Shown: in pieces, positions 1 through 7,745 of the stretch | Layout of the letters: each line of letters starts with the position of its first letter | How positions within the stretch are numbered: the stretch's first letter is position 1 | From: Pseudomonadales bacterium | GTDB taxonomy: Bacteria; Pseudomonadota; Gammaproteobacteria; Pseudomonadales; Azotimanducaceae | NCBI GenBank assembly: GCA_028280225.1 | Contig: JANQMF010000192.1 | Span: 1 to 64,000 of the forward strand | DNA: 64,000 bases | Direction of reading: 5' to 3' | The notes under the pieces: model-generated | Databases searched by the model: none | What the model saw: only the letters and a program-made list of their open reading frames with translations | Told to the model about the DNA's origin: nothing | Program-made: the position numbers and the translations under genes

Positions 1-1
1 G

Positions 2-91
2 GGTGGGCGATTGGGCGCAGCATCGGCTGAGGTCTCGCCGGTCAAGATAGTGGGGATCGAAGCACCCGGTGAGCCGGGTACTGACAAGTGA
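2..91 (+). CDS. Possible C-terminal end of an unidentified upstream gene (partial)
   Basis: One forward frame is open from the window edge to a TGA at 89-91, giving 29 residues rich in Gly, Ala, Pro and Glu. The other two forward frames close earlier. The stretch is too short to identify and could be chance. No function is proposed. Confidence 0.25.
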   Translation, partial: GGRLGAASAEVSPVKIVGIEAPGEPGTDK

Positions 92-155
92 GTTGGTAGA
101 AACGATAATCAGGAAGAACACCTTTGATGTAAATCAGGTTATCGGTAACTTCGTG

Positions 156-183
156 TTGCCGTTCGTATACCGGTTGCTATAAT
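156..183 (+). promoter_or_regulatory. Sigma-70-like promoter upstream of cox
   Basis: TTGCCG at 156-161 and a perfect TATAAT at 178-183 are separated by 16 bases, close to the sigma-70 optimum. Transcription would begin near 190. The hairpin and T-tract at 195-227 follow at once, so the promoter may drive a very short transcript or be attenuated before the cox genes. The call rests on sequence match only. Confidence 0.4.
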
Positions 184-194
184 TGCGCCGCCCT

Positions 195-227
195 GGGTCC
201 GGTCGAGTCCGAGGCCCCACGTTTTTT
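195..227 (+). terminator. Terminator-like hairpin with six-T tract
   Basis: The arms at 195-202 and 209-217 pair with a GC-rich stem of eight pairs and one bulged A, closing a six-base loop. Four bases later comes TTTTTT (222-227). The spacer between stem and T-tract is longer than ideal, which lowers confidence. It could end a transcript entering from the left or attenuate the promoter at 156-183. Confidence 0.35.
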
Positions 228-415
228 ACATGCGGCTCATGCATGATTAAGCCAGGCCATAAAACTGTATTCAAAGTCCCCTGCTGAACAACTTTGGACT
301 GAAATCGCAAGTTGCGGTTTGATCCCAACGCCAAAGTCGACAGGTGTCCCTATACTGTCAGTTGGGTTTGATAGGTTTGACGGGTCTGAAGGTGTTGAAG
401 TGGGAAGTTTGGTGA

Positions 416-433
416 CATCACCAATTGGTGATG
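416..433. promoter_or_regulatory. Perfect 18-bp palindrome, candidate operator for the cox operon
   Basis: CATCACCAATTGGTGATG is identical to its reverse complement over all 18 bases. A further GGTG at 411-414 forms an extra half-site with the left arm. It lies 113 bases before the coxB start, a usual place for a dimeric regulator. I do not recognise the binding protein. Confidence 0.5.
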
Positions 434-442
434 CAGCAGATT

Positions 443-468
443 GGCGAAACCGGTAGGCGAAATCGGTA
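443..468. repeat. 13-bp direct repeat, two adjacent copies
   Basis: GGCGAAACCGGTA (443-455) is followed directly by GGCGAAATCGGTA (456-468), differing at one base. It sits between the palindrome and the coxB ribosome-binding region. It may be a tandem protein-binding site or a simple duplication. Confidence 0.5.
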
Positions 469-546
469 ATAGATGACTTAGACGCGGCTTGGGCAAGTTA
501 ATAAATGATCGGGTTTAAATCCGGCGACGTTGAAGGTGGTGTGCGA

Positions 547-1680
547 ATGAAGCGAAAAATGAGTTATGCAGGTGGATTGGCGAGTCTGCTTGTCACGGGT
601 CTAACCTGGGCAGATGAGCTGAATATGCCTGTAGGGGTCACGGACATCAGCCGCCAGATATATGACCTGCATATGACCATCTTTACCGTATGTGTGATCA
701 TCGGCGCCGGAGTTTTTGGCGTCATGTTCTGGTCAATCATCCAGCATCGCCGCTCCCTTGGCCATGAAGCCGCCACCTTCCACGAAAGCACCAAGCTGGA
801 AATAACCTGGACCATCATTCCAACGCTGATTCTAATTGCCATGGCGGTGCCGGCCACTCAGGTGTTGATCGCCATGTATGACACCGGTGGAGAAGATATG
901 ACCGTGGAAGTGCGCGGTTATCAATGGAAATGGCAGTACAAATATCTGGACGATGATTACAACCGCACTTTCTCCTTCTTCTCTTCACTCGCTACCCCTC
1001 AGGATGAAATCCAGAACCGTGCCAACAAGGGCGAGTTTTATCTGCTTGACGTGGACAACCCGTTGCGCATCCCGGCAAACCGGAAGGTGCGTTTTCTAGT
1101 CACCGCCGAAGATGTAATTCACGCCTGGTGGGTGCCGGATTTTGGCATCAAGCGGGATGCGGTGCCGGGCATTCTTAACGAGCTATGGACAATTGTCGAA
1201 GAACCGGGGGTGTATCGCGGCCAATGTACCGAGCTGTGTGGCAAGGACCATGGCTTTATGCCCATTGTTGTTGAGGTCATGGAAGAGGAAAAATTTGATG
1301 CCTGGTATGCAGAAGAAGTAGCCGCAGAGGCGGTACGGGTCGAAAACCTGTCCAAGACCTTTACCGAAGATCAGTTGATGGCGGATGGTGAACAGATCTA
1401 CAACACGTTTTGTGCATCCTGCCATCAGCCCAACGGCCAGGGGGTGCCGCCGGTATTCCCATCCCTGGTGGGTACCGAAGTGGTCAGCGGCCCCCGTGAT
1501 GCCCATATTGAGATGGTGCTGGACGGTGTGCCCGGGACCGCCATGCAAGCCTTTGGGAAACAACTCGACGCTGCGCAGGTGGCGGCGGTTGTGCACTACG
1601 AAAGACATGCCTGGGGCAACAATGCCGGTGATATCACCCAGCCCAGAGACGTCATTGCAATTCAAGAAGCTGGTCAATAA
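547..1680 (+). CDS. coxB: Cytochrome c oxidase subunit II with fused cytochrome c domain
   Basis: Subunit II of an aa3-type (caa3-like) terminal oxidase. It receives electrons from cytochrome c and passes them through the CuA centre to subunit I. The start at 547 is preferred over an in-frame ATG at 505 because a signal peptide ending in TWA then follows directly and AAGG lies about ten bases upstream; this gives 377 residues. Two membrane helices follow the signal peptide. The periplasmic cupredoxin domain holds the CuA ligands, including the CTELC motif. A C-terminal domain with a CASCH heme c motif is fused on. First gene of coxB-coxA-ctaG-coxC, 9 bases before coxA. Confidence 0.96.
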   Translation: MKRKMSYAGGLASLLVTGLTWADELNMPVGVTDISRQIYDLHMTIFTVCVIIGAGVFGVMFWSIIQHRRSLGHEAATFHESTKLEITWTIIPTLILIAMAVPATQVLIAMYDTGGEDMTVEVRGYQWKWQYKYLDDDYNRTFSFFSSLATPQDEIQNRANKGEFYLLDVDNPLRIPANRKVRFLVTAEDVIHAWWVPDFGIKRDAVPGILNELWTIVEEPGVYRGQCTELCGKDHGFMPIVVEVMEEEKFDAWYAEEVAAEAVRVENLSKTFTEDQLMADGEQIYNTFCASCHQPNGQGVPPVFPSLVGTEVVSGPRDAHIEMVLDGVPGTAMQAFGKQLDAAQVAAVVHYERHAWGNNAGDITQPRDVIAIQEAGQ

Positions 1681-1689
1681 GGGGGCACC

Positions 1690-3303
1690 ATGAGCGAAGT
1701 CATACATGCAGATCACCACGACGAACATGATGCCCATGATCACGGGCCGGAAAAGGGCTTGGCGCGCTGGTTGTTCACCACCAACCATAAAGACATAGGC
1801 ACGCTTTATCTGTGGTTCAGCTTTTTAATGTTCATGGTAGGCGGGGTGATGGCGCTGATCATCCGCACCGAACTGTTTGAGCCGGGTTTGCAGTTTGTCG
1901 ATCCCGAATTTTTTAATCAGATGACCACAAACCATGGTTTGATCATGGTTTTTGGCGCCATTATGCCGGCCTTTGTGGGCCTGGCTAACTGGCTGGTGCC
2001 GATGCAGGTGGGCGCGCCGGATATGGCCTTGCCGCGCATGAATAACCTGTCCTTTTGGATACTGCCGTTTGCCTTTGGCATCATGATTTCCACCCTGTTT
2101 ATGGAAGGGGGTGGTCCTAACTTCGGCTGGACATTCTATGCGCCGCTGTCGACCACCTATGCGCCGGACTCGGTTACTTTCTTTATCTTCGCGGTACATA
2201 TGATGGGTGCCTCATCCATTATGGGTTCCATCAACATTATCGCCACCATTTTGAATATGCGGGCACCGGGGATGACCCTGATGAAAATGCCGCTGTTTAT
2301 CTGGACCTGGTTAATTACTGCCTACCTCTTGCTGGCGGTTATGCCGGTACTGGCGGGTGCGGTGACCATGATGCTCTTCGACATCCATTTTGATACCAGC
2401 TTCTTTAATGCGGCTGGTGGTGGTGATCCGGTAATGTTCCAGCACATCTTCTGGTTCTTTGGCCATCCGGAGGTGTACATCATGATTTTGCCGGCGTTTG
2501 GTATCGTTTCGCATATTATCCCGGCGTTTGCCCGCAAACCGTTGTTTGGTTATGACTCGATGGTTTATGCGGTTGCGTCCATTGCCTTCCTGTCCTTTAT
2601 TGTCTGGGCACATCATATGTTTACCGTGGGAATGCCTCTGGCGGGACAACTGTTCTTTATGTACAGCACCATGCTGATTGCGGTGCCTACGGGCGTAAAA
2701 GTCTTTAACTGGATTTCCACCATGTGGAAAGGTTCGATGACATTCGAAACACCGATGTTGTTTGCCATCGCCTTTGTGGTTTTGTTCACAATTGGCGGAT
2801 TTTCCGGCTTGATGCTGGCGATCACGCCGGCGGACTATCAATATCACGACACCTACTTTGTGGTTGCCCACTTCCATTACGTGCTGGTGCCCGGCGCCTT
2901 GTTTTCGATTATTGCTGCGGTCTACTTCTGGTTCCCCAAATGGACCGGCCGCATGTATGACGAAGGTTTGGGCAAAATACATTTCTGGCTGTCGTTCATC
3001 GGCGTCAACATCACCTTCTTCCCGCAACATTTTTCCGGCCTGGCCGGCATGCCGCGCCGTATCCCGGACTATGCCTTACAATTTGCCGACTTTAATATGT
3101 TGTCCAGTGTGGGTGCCTTTATCTTTGGTTTTTCCCAGGTATTTTTCATATTTGTGATTATTCACGGTATTCGCAGCGGTAAACCTGCGACGGCCCGGCC
3201 CTGGGAAGGTGCGCGTGGTCTGGAATGGACGCTGCCTTCACCGGCGCCCTATCACAGCTTTACCCATCCGCCAAAAGTCACTGACGAGGAGGCTCACGCG
3301 TAG
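1690..3303 (+). CDS. coxA: Cytochrome c oxidase subunit I
   Basis: Catalytic subunit of the heme-copper oxidase, holding heme a and the heme a3-CuB site that reduces oxygen to water and pumps protons. The 537 residues contain about twelve membrane helices. Diagnostic motifs are visible: GHPEVY with the His-Tyr crosslink pair, the double His in WAHHMF for CuB, and VAHFHYVL with the heme ligands. A His-rich N-terminus precedes the first helix. GGGGG AC-type purine bases precede the ATG, and the gene sits between coxB and ctaG with minimal spacing. The motifs place it in the A family. Confidence 0.98.
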   Translation: MSEVIHADHHDEHDAHDHGPEKGLARWLFTTNHKDIGTLYLWFSFLMFMVGGVMALIIRTELFEPGLQFVDPEFFNQMTTNHGLIMVFGAIMPAFVGLANWLVPMQVGAPDMALPRMNNLSFWILPFAFGIMISTLFMEGGGPNFGWTFYAPLSTTYAPDSVTFFIFAVHMMGASSIMGSINIIATILNMRAPGMTLMKMPLFIWTWLITAYLLLAVMPVLAGAVTMMLFDIHFDTSFFNAAGGGDPVMFQHIFWFFGHPEVYIMILPAFGIVSHIIPAFARKPLFGYDSMVYAVASIAFLSFIVWAHHMFTVGMPLAGQLFFMYSTMLIAVPTGVKVFNWISTMWKGSMTFETPMLFAIAFVVLFTIGGFSGLMLAITPADYQYHDTYFVVAHFHYVLVPGALFSIIAAVYFWFPKWTGRMYDEGLGKIHFWLSFIGVNITFFPQHFSGLAGMPRRIPDYALQFADFNMLSSVGAFIFGFSQVFFIFVIIHGIRSGKPATARPWEGARGLEWTLPSPAPYHSFTHPPKVTDEEAHA

Positions 3304-3903
3304 ATGACCCAGCAACCCGACAGCTCCCCGGCGGGTCAACGGGCGGGGATCAAAAAAACGCTCAGACAAACCGGCCTGATTGTCGTGGGTATGGGCGCTT
3401 TTGCCTGGGCGTTGATACCGCTGTATGACTTGTTTTGTGAAATTACGGGTTTAAACGGTAAAACCGGCGGGCCCTATGTTTTTGAAGAGGCGTCAATCGT
3501 GCCGGACACGTCGCGGCTGGTGAAGGTGAATTTTATTACCAATACCAACCAGGGAATGGTCTGGGATTTCTGGCCGGAAAAAGGGGCGGTGCGGGTGCAC
3601 CCCGGTGAGCTTAAAGAAGTCAATTTTTACGTTAAGAATACGACGGACAAAGTCATGATGGGGCAGGCGATCCCATCGCTGGTGCCGGTGTCCGCCACAC
3701 AATTTTTTCACAAGACCGAATGTTTTTGTTTTAACCAGCAGATACTGCAGCCCGGTGAAAAAATGGAGATGCCCATGAGATTTATTGTGGGCCGGGAACT
3801 GCCAAAAAACGTGCAGTCGATAAACTTAAGTTACGCCCTATTTGACGTCACCGACAGTATGACGCAAGTAGCGGCTTCCGGTGCAGCAAGTGGGGGGCGC
3901 TAG
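3304..3903 (+). CDS. ctaG: Cytochrome c oxidase assembly protein CtaG/Cox11
   Basis: Copper chaperone that helps build the CuB centre of subunit I. It has one N-terminal membrane helix and a periplasmic immunoglobulin-like domain. The family's copper-binding CFCF motif is present in ECFCFNQQ. At 199 residues it has the usual length. The ATG follows the coxA stop directly, so the two are very likely translated together. A gap of 51 bases then leads to coxC. Confidence 0.96.
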   Translation: MTQQPDSSPAGQRAGIKKTLRQTGLIVVGMGAFAWALIPLYDLFCEITGLNGKTGGPYVFEEASIVPDTSRLVKVNFITNTNQGMVWDFWPEKGAVRVHPGELKEVNFYVKNTTDKVMMGQAIPSLVPVSATQFFHKTECFCFNQQILQPGEKMEMPMRFIVGRELPKNVQSINLSYALFDVTDSMTQVAASGAASGGR

Positions 3904-3954
3904 CTCAATGCCTGTTGTATTGGATGTGCTGAACTAAATACTGGAGTAGTAAAG

Positions 3955-4872
3955 ATGGCCAATGCCGCAGAAGACTCTTCTATCTATTATGTGCCCCACA
4001 GTGGTTGGTACCCGGTGGTCTTGGCGGCGGGCGTCATGCTTATGCTTACCGGTCTGGCTTCCTGGCTGAATGCGGCTAAGGCGGGTGATCCGACCAATCT
4101 GACCCAAACCCTGGTTGGCTTTGGCATGGTGTCGGTGGTCTTGTACTTCTGGTTCGCCAAGGTGATTGCGGAAAATCAGCAAGGCCTGGCCAATGCAGCC
4201 CTGAAGAAAAGCTATGTCTGGGGTATGGGCTGGTTCATCTTTTCCGAAGTGATGTTTTTTGCCGCATTTTTTGGTGCGCTGTTTTATGCCCGGGTGCTGG
4301 CGGTCTCCTGGCTGGGTGGTGAAGGTGATAAGGCTTTCACCGGAGATTATCTGTGGCCGGATTTTGAGGCGGCCTGGCCGGTAATGAATAATCCGGACCC
4401 CGAACTCTTTCCGAATCCCGGTGAAAGCATGGCGTCGCCGGGTATCTCCAATTGGCTCAGTTATCTGCCGTTCTGGAATACAGCCATTCTACTGTCGTCC
4501 AGTGTCACGGTGCATTTTGCGCACACCGCAATCAAAGAAAAAAATCGCGCCAAGCTCAAAGCCTGGTTAGGTATAACGGTACTGTTGGGCATTATCTTCC
4601 TGGTACTGCAGGTGGAAGAGTATATTCACGCTTACCAGGAGTTGGGTCTGACCATGGGCAGCGGAATATATGGTTCTACCTTCTTCATCCTCACGGGCTT
4701 CCACGGATTTCATGTCACCCTCGGGACGGTGATTCTGCTGGTCCAGTTTTTGCGCGCATTAAAGGGGCATTTCAGCGAAGAGGATTGTTTTGGTTTCGAA
4801 GCAGCCAGCTGGTATTGGCACTTTGTTGATGTCGTCTGGGTGGGCCTTTTTGTCTTTGTCTATCTGCTTTAA
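3955..4872 (+). CDS. coxC: Cytochrome c oxidase subunit III
   Basis: Seven-helix membrane subunit that stabilises the oxidase and its proton-uptake path. The 305 residues include a hydrophilic insertion of about 40 residues after the third helix, rich in Pro, Asp and Glu. The C-terminal segment with FHGFHVTLG and the WYWHFVDVVW stretch is typical of the family. A purine-rich site (GGAGTAGTAAAG) precedes the ATG. It ends the first cox block and faces a minus-strand gene 44 bases away. Confidence 0.97.
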   Translation: MANAAEDSSIYYVPHSGWYPVVLAAGVMLMLTGLASWLNAAKAGDPTNLTQTLVGFGMVSVVLYFWFAKVIAENQQGLANAALKKSYVWGMGWFIFSEVMFFAAFFGALFYARVLAVSWLGGEGDKAFTGDYLWPDFEAAWPVMNNPDPELFPNPGESMASPGISNWLSYLPFWNTAILLSSSVTVHFAHTAIKEKNRAKLKAWLGITVLLGIIFLVLQVEEYIHAYQELGLTMGSGIYGSTFFILTGFHGFHVTLGTVILLVQFLRALKGHFSEEDCFGFEAASWYWHFVDVVWVGLFVFVYLL

Positions 4873-4916
4873 CAGGCCGGGAACCCGCTAATCTAACAGT
4901 GCCATAAACGCTGGCT

Positions 4917-5267
4917 TTATTGTTCAGGGCTGGAAGCAGATTCCTGTTTTTCCTCCCCTGGCTCGGGACCGGTGGGTATGGCGTCCGGTGAAACCCGGGA
5001 TGGGGCTGCCCCTCCCGGCCGTTTAAAGCCGGTTTCATGCCGGTCCGCACTATGCCACGGGGCGTTTGTGCCCAGACGTAGCTCCCCGGTGTAAAGACCG
5101 TAAAAAATTGTCAACACCAGGGCTGTGGCCAGCCCAATGCGTATGCCCAGCGCATACAAAGTGCGCTTGGAATCACTCCGGTTGGTGTCTTTAAACAAAA
5201 ATACCAAACCACTCATCAGACTAATGACAACACCTAGCAGCAAAACAACAATAATGAATTTGATCAA
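4917..5267 (-). CDS. DUF2909 twin-helix membrane protein
   Basis: Small inner-membrane protein of the DUF2909 family, which has no established function but sits inside the cox locus in Pseudomonas-type genomes. Two membrane helices joined by a charged loop (DTNRSDSKRT) fill the first 65 residues or so. A hydrophilic Pro/Glu-rich tail of about 40 residues follows. The family usually starts one or two residues before the first helix, which fits a TTG at 5267; the earlier ATG at 5414 would run through the start of the divergent SURF1 gene. No clear ribosome-binding site precedes the TTG. Confidence 0.75.
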   Translation of the reverse strand: MIKFIIVVLLLGVVISLMSGLVFLFKDTNRSDSKRTLYALGIRIGLATALVLTIFYGLYTGELRLGTNAPWHSADRHETGFKRPGGAAPSRVSPDAIPTGPEPGEEKQESASSPEQ

Positions 5268-5324
5268 AACAAAGGGCCGTTGTTGTGTTGAAGCCACTGT
5301 AAACCAAACGGTCGGGGATTTGTT

Positions 5325-6062
5325 GTGCGAATAAGTGGATTTGCTCCGGGTAAAACAATGACTCTGTTTGTTGTCATCTTTTTGCCGCTGCTGGTCAGCT
5401 TGGGTTTCTGGCAACTCGACCGTGGGGCGGAAAAGCGTGGGCTTGAAAACGACTATCTCAAACAGCTGACAAAGTTACCCATCCGGGTAGGCGGGGCAGC
5501 GGAAATGGCGCCCTTCCAGAGGGTGCGGCTGGTGGGAAAGTACGGTCAGGAGGTGTTTTTGCTGGACAATCAGGTGGTGGATGGACAGCCCGGGTATTGG
5601 GTCGTTCAAACCTTTGCGGACGACAACCAGCATTTGTATCTGGTTAATCGAGGTTATCTGGCCGCACCTAAACATCGTGACCAGTTGCCGGCGGTTTTGA
5701 CCCCGGCGGAAAAAACCACCGCGGTTGCTGTGGTATGGCCTTATACTGGGCTGATCCCGGTGCTGGATGACGATATCTGGGTTGAGGGTTGGCCAAAGCG
5801 GGTGCAGCGCCTGGATATTCAGCGCATGGCACGCATCACCGGAAGCGTCCCGGCTGAACTTCGTTTGGAGCCCGGACAGGGTTCGGTTTTTCGTGCCGCC
5901 CCTTTTGCGGAGGTGTTAAACGACAGTATACACCTGGGTTATGCGGCCACGTGGTTCGGTTTGGCAGGGGTACTGTTGACGGGTTACATCATATTTGGCC
6001 GCCAGCGGCACCATGACCGGTCTGCGGGACAGACCGGCAAAGACAGTCGTAAACAGTCATAA
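5325..6062 (+). CDS. SURF1 family cytochrome oxidase assembly protein
   Basis: Inner-membrane assembly factor thought to aid heme a insertion into subunit I. The 245 residues show the family layout: an N-terminal helix ending in the conserved SLGFWQLDRGAEKR stretch, a periplasmic domain with VNRGYLAAP, and a second helix near the C-terminus. The gene starts with GTG. It opens the second cox block and runs 15 bases ahead of the next gene. Confidence 0.93.
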   Translation: MRISGFAPGKTMTLFVVIFLPLLVSLGFWQLDRGAEKRGLENDYLKQLTKLPIRVGGAAEMAPFQRVRLVGKYGQEVFLLDNQVVDGQPGYWVVQTFADDNQHLYLVNRGYLAAPKHRDQLPAVLTPAEKTTAVAVVWPYTGLIPVLDDDIWVEGWPKRVQRLDIQRMARITGSVPAELRLEPGQGSVFRAAPFAEVLNDSIHLGYAATWFGLAGVLLTGYIIFGRQRHHDRSAGQTGKDSRKQS

Positions 6063-6077
6063 AAGAACAGGTAAGCC

Positions 6078-6599
6078 ATGCAAAAAAGTAGAACGCAGCT
6101 TGTCATCATCATGCTAATGGCCTTTGTCTCCCTGGGGGGGTCTTATGCCTTGTTTTATTATGCAAAAACCGGTGGAAGTTGGGGCACCACCAACCATGGA
6201 GAATTTGTCACCCCACAAACCTCGGTCAGTGACCTGGGTTGGCGGATTTCGGGTGAAAGTGCTCAAGGTCATTGGTGGCTGTGGGTGTTGGCGGATGAGT
6301 GTACTGCGGTCTGTCAGCAAACGGTCAAAGATCTGCGCGCCTTGCATATCCTGCTGAACAAAGAAGCGGACCGGGTGCGCCGGGGGTTTACCGGTGACAA
6401 TGGCGCCTGGCAAAGCCTGCAGGATAACTATCCGGCGCTTCAGCAAGTGGTGGTGGAACCGGTGGTCCGGCAAATGAAACGCGGAGTTTATATTGCTGAC
6501 CCCTTGGGTAATCTGGTGTTTTACTACCCCATGGAAGTAAACCCCAAGATGATCCAGCAGGACCTGAAGAAGTTACTGAGAGTTTCCCAGATAGGTTGA
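6078..6599 (+). CDS. SCO-like thioredoxin-fold membrane protein lacking the copper histidine
   Basis: A 173-residue protein with one N-terminal helix (about 8-28) and a periplasmic domain. It sits where Pseudomonas cox loci have an uncharacterised gene. The domain holds CTAVC at 75-79, matching the CxxxC copper motif of SCO proteins (CPDIC in the gene at 8681). Later, DPLGNLVFYYP (141-151) aligns with the SCO segment DHTGNIVIINP, but the copper His is replaced by Pro142. I infer a degenerate SCO relative, perhaps a thiol-handling or scaffold factor for CuA assembly. The family assignment is by eye. Confidence 0.7.
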   Translation: MQKSRTQLVIIMLMAFVSLGGSYALFYYAKTGGSWGTTNHGEFVTPQTSVSDLGWRISGESAQGHWWLWVLADECTAVCQQTVKDLRALHILLNKEADRVRRGFTGDNGAWQSLQDNYPALQQVVVEPVVRQMKRGVYIADPLGNLVFYYPMEVNPKMIQQDLKKLLRVSQIG

Positions 6600-6632
6600 C
6601 CGCGCAATGACCGCATCAACAAGAGAGGGTGA

Positions 6633-7628
6633 ATGAAAAAACTGATTGTGGCCGGTATTGCCCTGGCTGTGGTTGTTGTTGTGCTGGGTGCGTTTACGCG
6701 CCTGGTTGATGCGGGTCTGGGGTGTCCGGACTGGCCGGGCTGTTATGGCCATCTGACCTGGCCGGGTACTTCAGAAGAGATTAGTCGGGCGGAACAGGCT
6801 TTTCCGGATGCGCCGGTGGATTTGGATAAAACCTGGCCGGAAATGGTGCATCGTTACTTTGCGGGCAGTTTGCTGCTGTTGGTCCTGTATCTTACCGTGC
6901 GTGCGTGGCGGCAAGCTGCTGCGACCCCGGATTCAGCACAGGCCGTTCAACTGCGGCGGCTTTTCTCCATCTTGTTGGTGTTAATTATCTGCCAGGCCGC
7001 CTTTGGTGCCTGGACAGTGACTTTAAAACTGTGGCCCCAGGTGGTTACAGCCCACCTCCTGGGTGGATTTGCAACCTTGGGTATGCTGTGGGCCATCTAC
7101 CTGTACTGCAACGGGGCACCCGCGCTGAGACTAAATGGGGTGGCGCGGGGCAGGTTAAAAGCACATGGCCGCTTAGCCTTTGCCATCGTCATTGTGCAAA
7201 TCGCCTTGGGTGGCTGGGTATCTTCGAATTACGCGGCCCTGGCCTGCGCGGACTTTCCGACCTGCTACGGCAGCTATTGGCCACCCATGGACCTGGGTGA
7301 GGGATTTAACATTTTTCAAACCCTGGGTCCCAACTATTTAGGGGGGCTTCTGGATAACGAGGCCAGGGTGGCCATTCACTGGGTCCATCGTTTGGGAGCC
7401 GTGTTGGTTCTGTTGGTGGTGGGCGGTCTGGCCTGGCGTCTGTGGCCGTTGAATAAGCAGTTAGCGCTTGGCCTGGCGGTTATTTTGGGCTTGCAGCTTG
7501 TATTGGGCGTTTTGAATGTGGTTTGGTCCCTGCCCCTTGCGGTGGCGACTTTGCATAACGCCGGTGGTGCGCTTTTGTTGTTGGCGCTAATTGCAGTAAA
7601 CTTTGCGCCCCCGGCAGAACAAAGTTAA
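6633..7628 (+). CDS. ctaA: Heme A synthase (Cox15/CtaA)
   Basis: Integral membrane enzyme that oxidises the C8 methyl of heme O to the formyl group of heme A. The 331 residues hold about eight helices with conserved His ligands. Recognisable pieces are GAFTRLVDAGLGCPDWPGCYG near the N-terminus (shown here only in part of the family motif), EMVHRYFAG, and the repeat-half copies GGWVSSNYAALACADFP and IHWVHRLGA. AGAGAGGG lies just before the ATG. Its substrate is made by CtaB, encoded next. Confidence 0.95.
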   Translation: MKKLIVAGIALAVVVVVLGAFTRLVDAGLGCPDWPGCYGHLTWPGTSEEISRAEQAFPDAPVDLDKTWPEMVHRYFAGSLLLLVLYLTVRAWRQAAATPDSAQAVQLRRLFSILLVLIICQAAFGAWTVTLKLWPQVVTAHLLGGFATLGMLWAIYLYCNGAPALRLNGVARGRLKAHGRLAFAIVIVQIALGGWVSSNYAALACADFPTCYGSYWPPMDLGEGFNIFQTLGPNYLGGLLDNEARVAIHWVHRLGAVLVLLVVGGLAWRLWPLNKQLALGLAVILGLQLVLGVLNVVWSLPLAVATLHNAGGALLLLALIAVNFAPPAEQS

Positions 7629-7745
7629 ACCCGTGGCAAAACAGGAGCTCGGCTGCAGTAGGACCGCCAATCGATAAGCAATCGACCGGCAATCCGTAAA
7701 TGGGTTGTCGTGAACAGGACCGGTGCAACAGACAGAGATAAAGAA

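Larger units (their letters stand above)
92..546. other. Intergenic leader region upstream of the cox operon
   Basis: About 455 bases without a convincing gene. It holds a promoter-like pair (156-183), a hairpin followed by six T (195-227), a perfect 18-bp palindrome (416-433) and a 13-bp tandem repeat (443-468). A second -10-like hexamer, TATACT, lies at 351-356 without a good -35. The ATG at 505 in frame with coxB is judged too early to be the coxB start. Confidence 0.6.

Noticed and set aside
181-230. GGTCGAGTCC resembling a tRNA T-arm
   Set aside because: No acceptor, D or anticodon arms surround it. The bases are better explained as part of the hairpin.
1183-1788. 201-residue minus-strand frame antisense to coxB and coxA
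   Set aside because: It lies opposite two strongly conserved genes and shows no family motif or ribosome-binding site. It is a shadow of codon bias.
2311-3030. 239-residue minus-strand frame within coxA
   Set aside because: Its composition (His, Arg and Gln rich) is the reverse reading of a membrane protein. No independent support.
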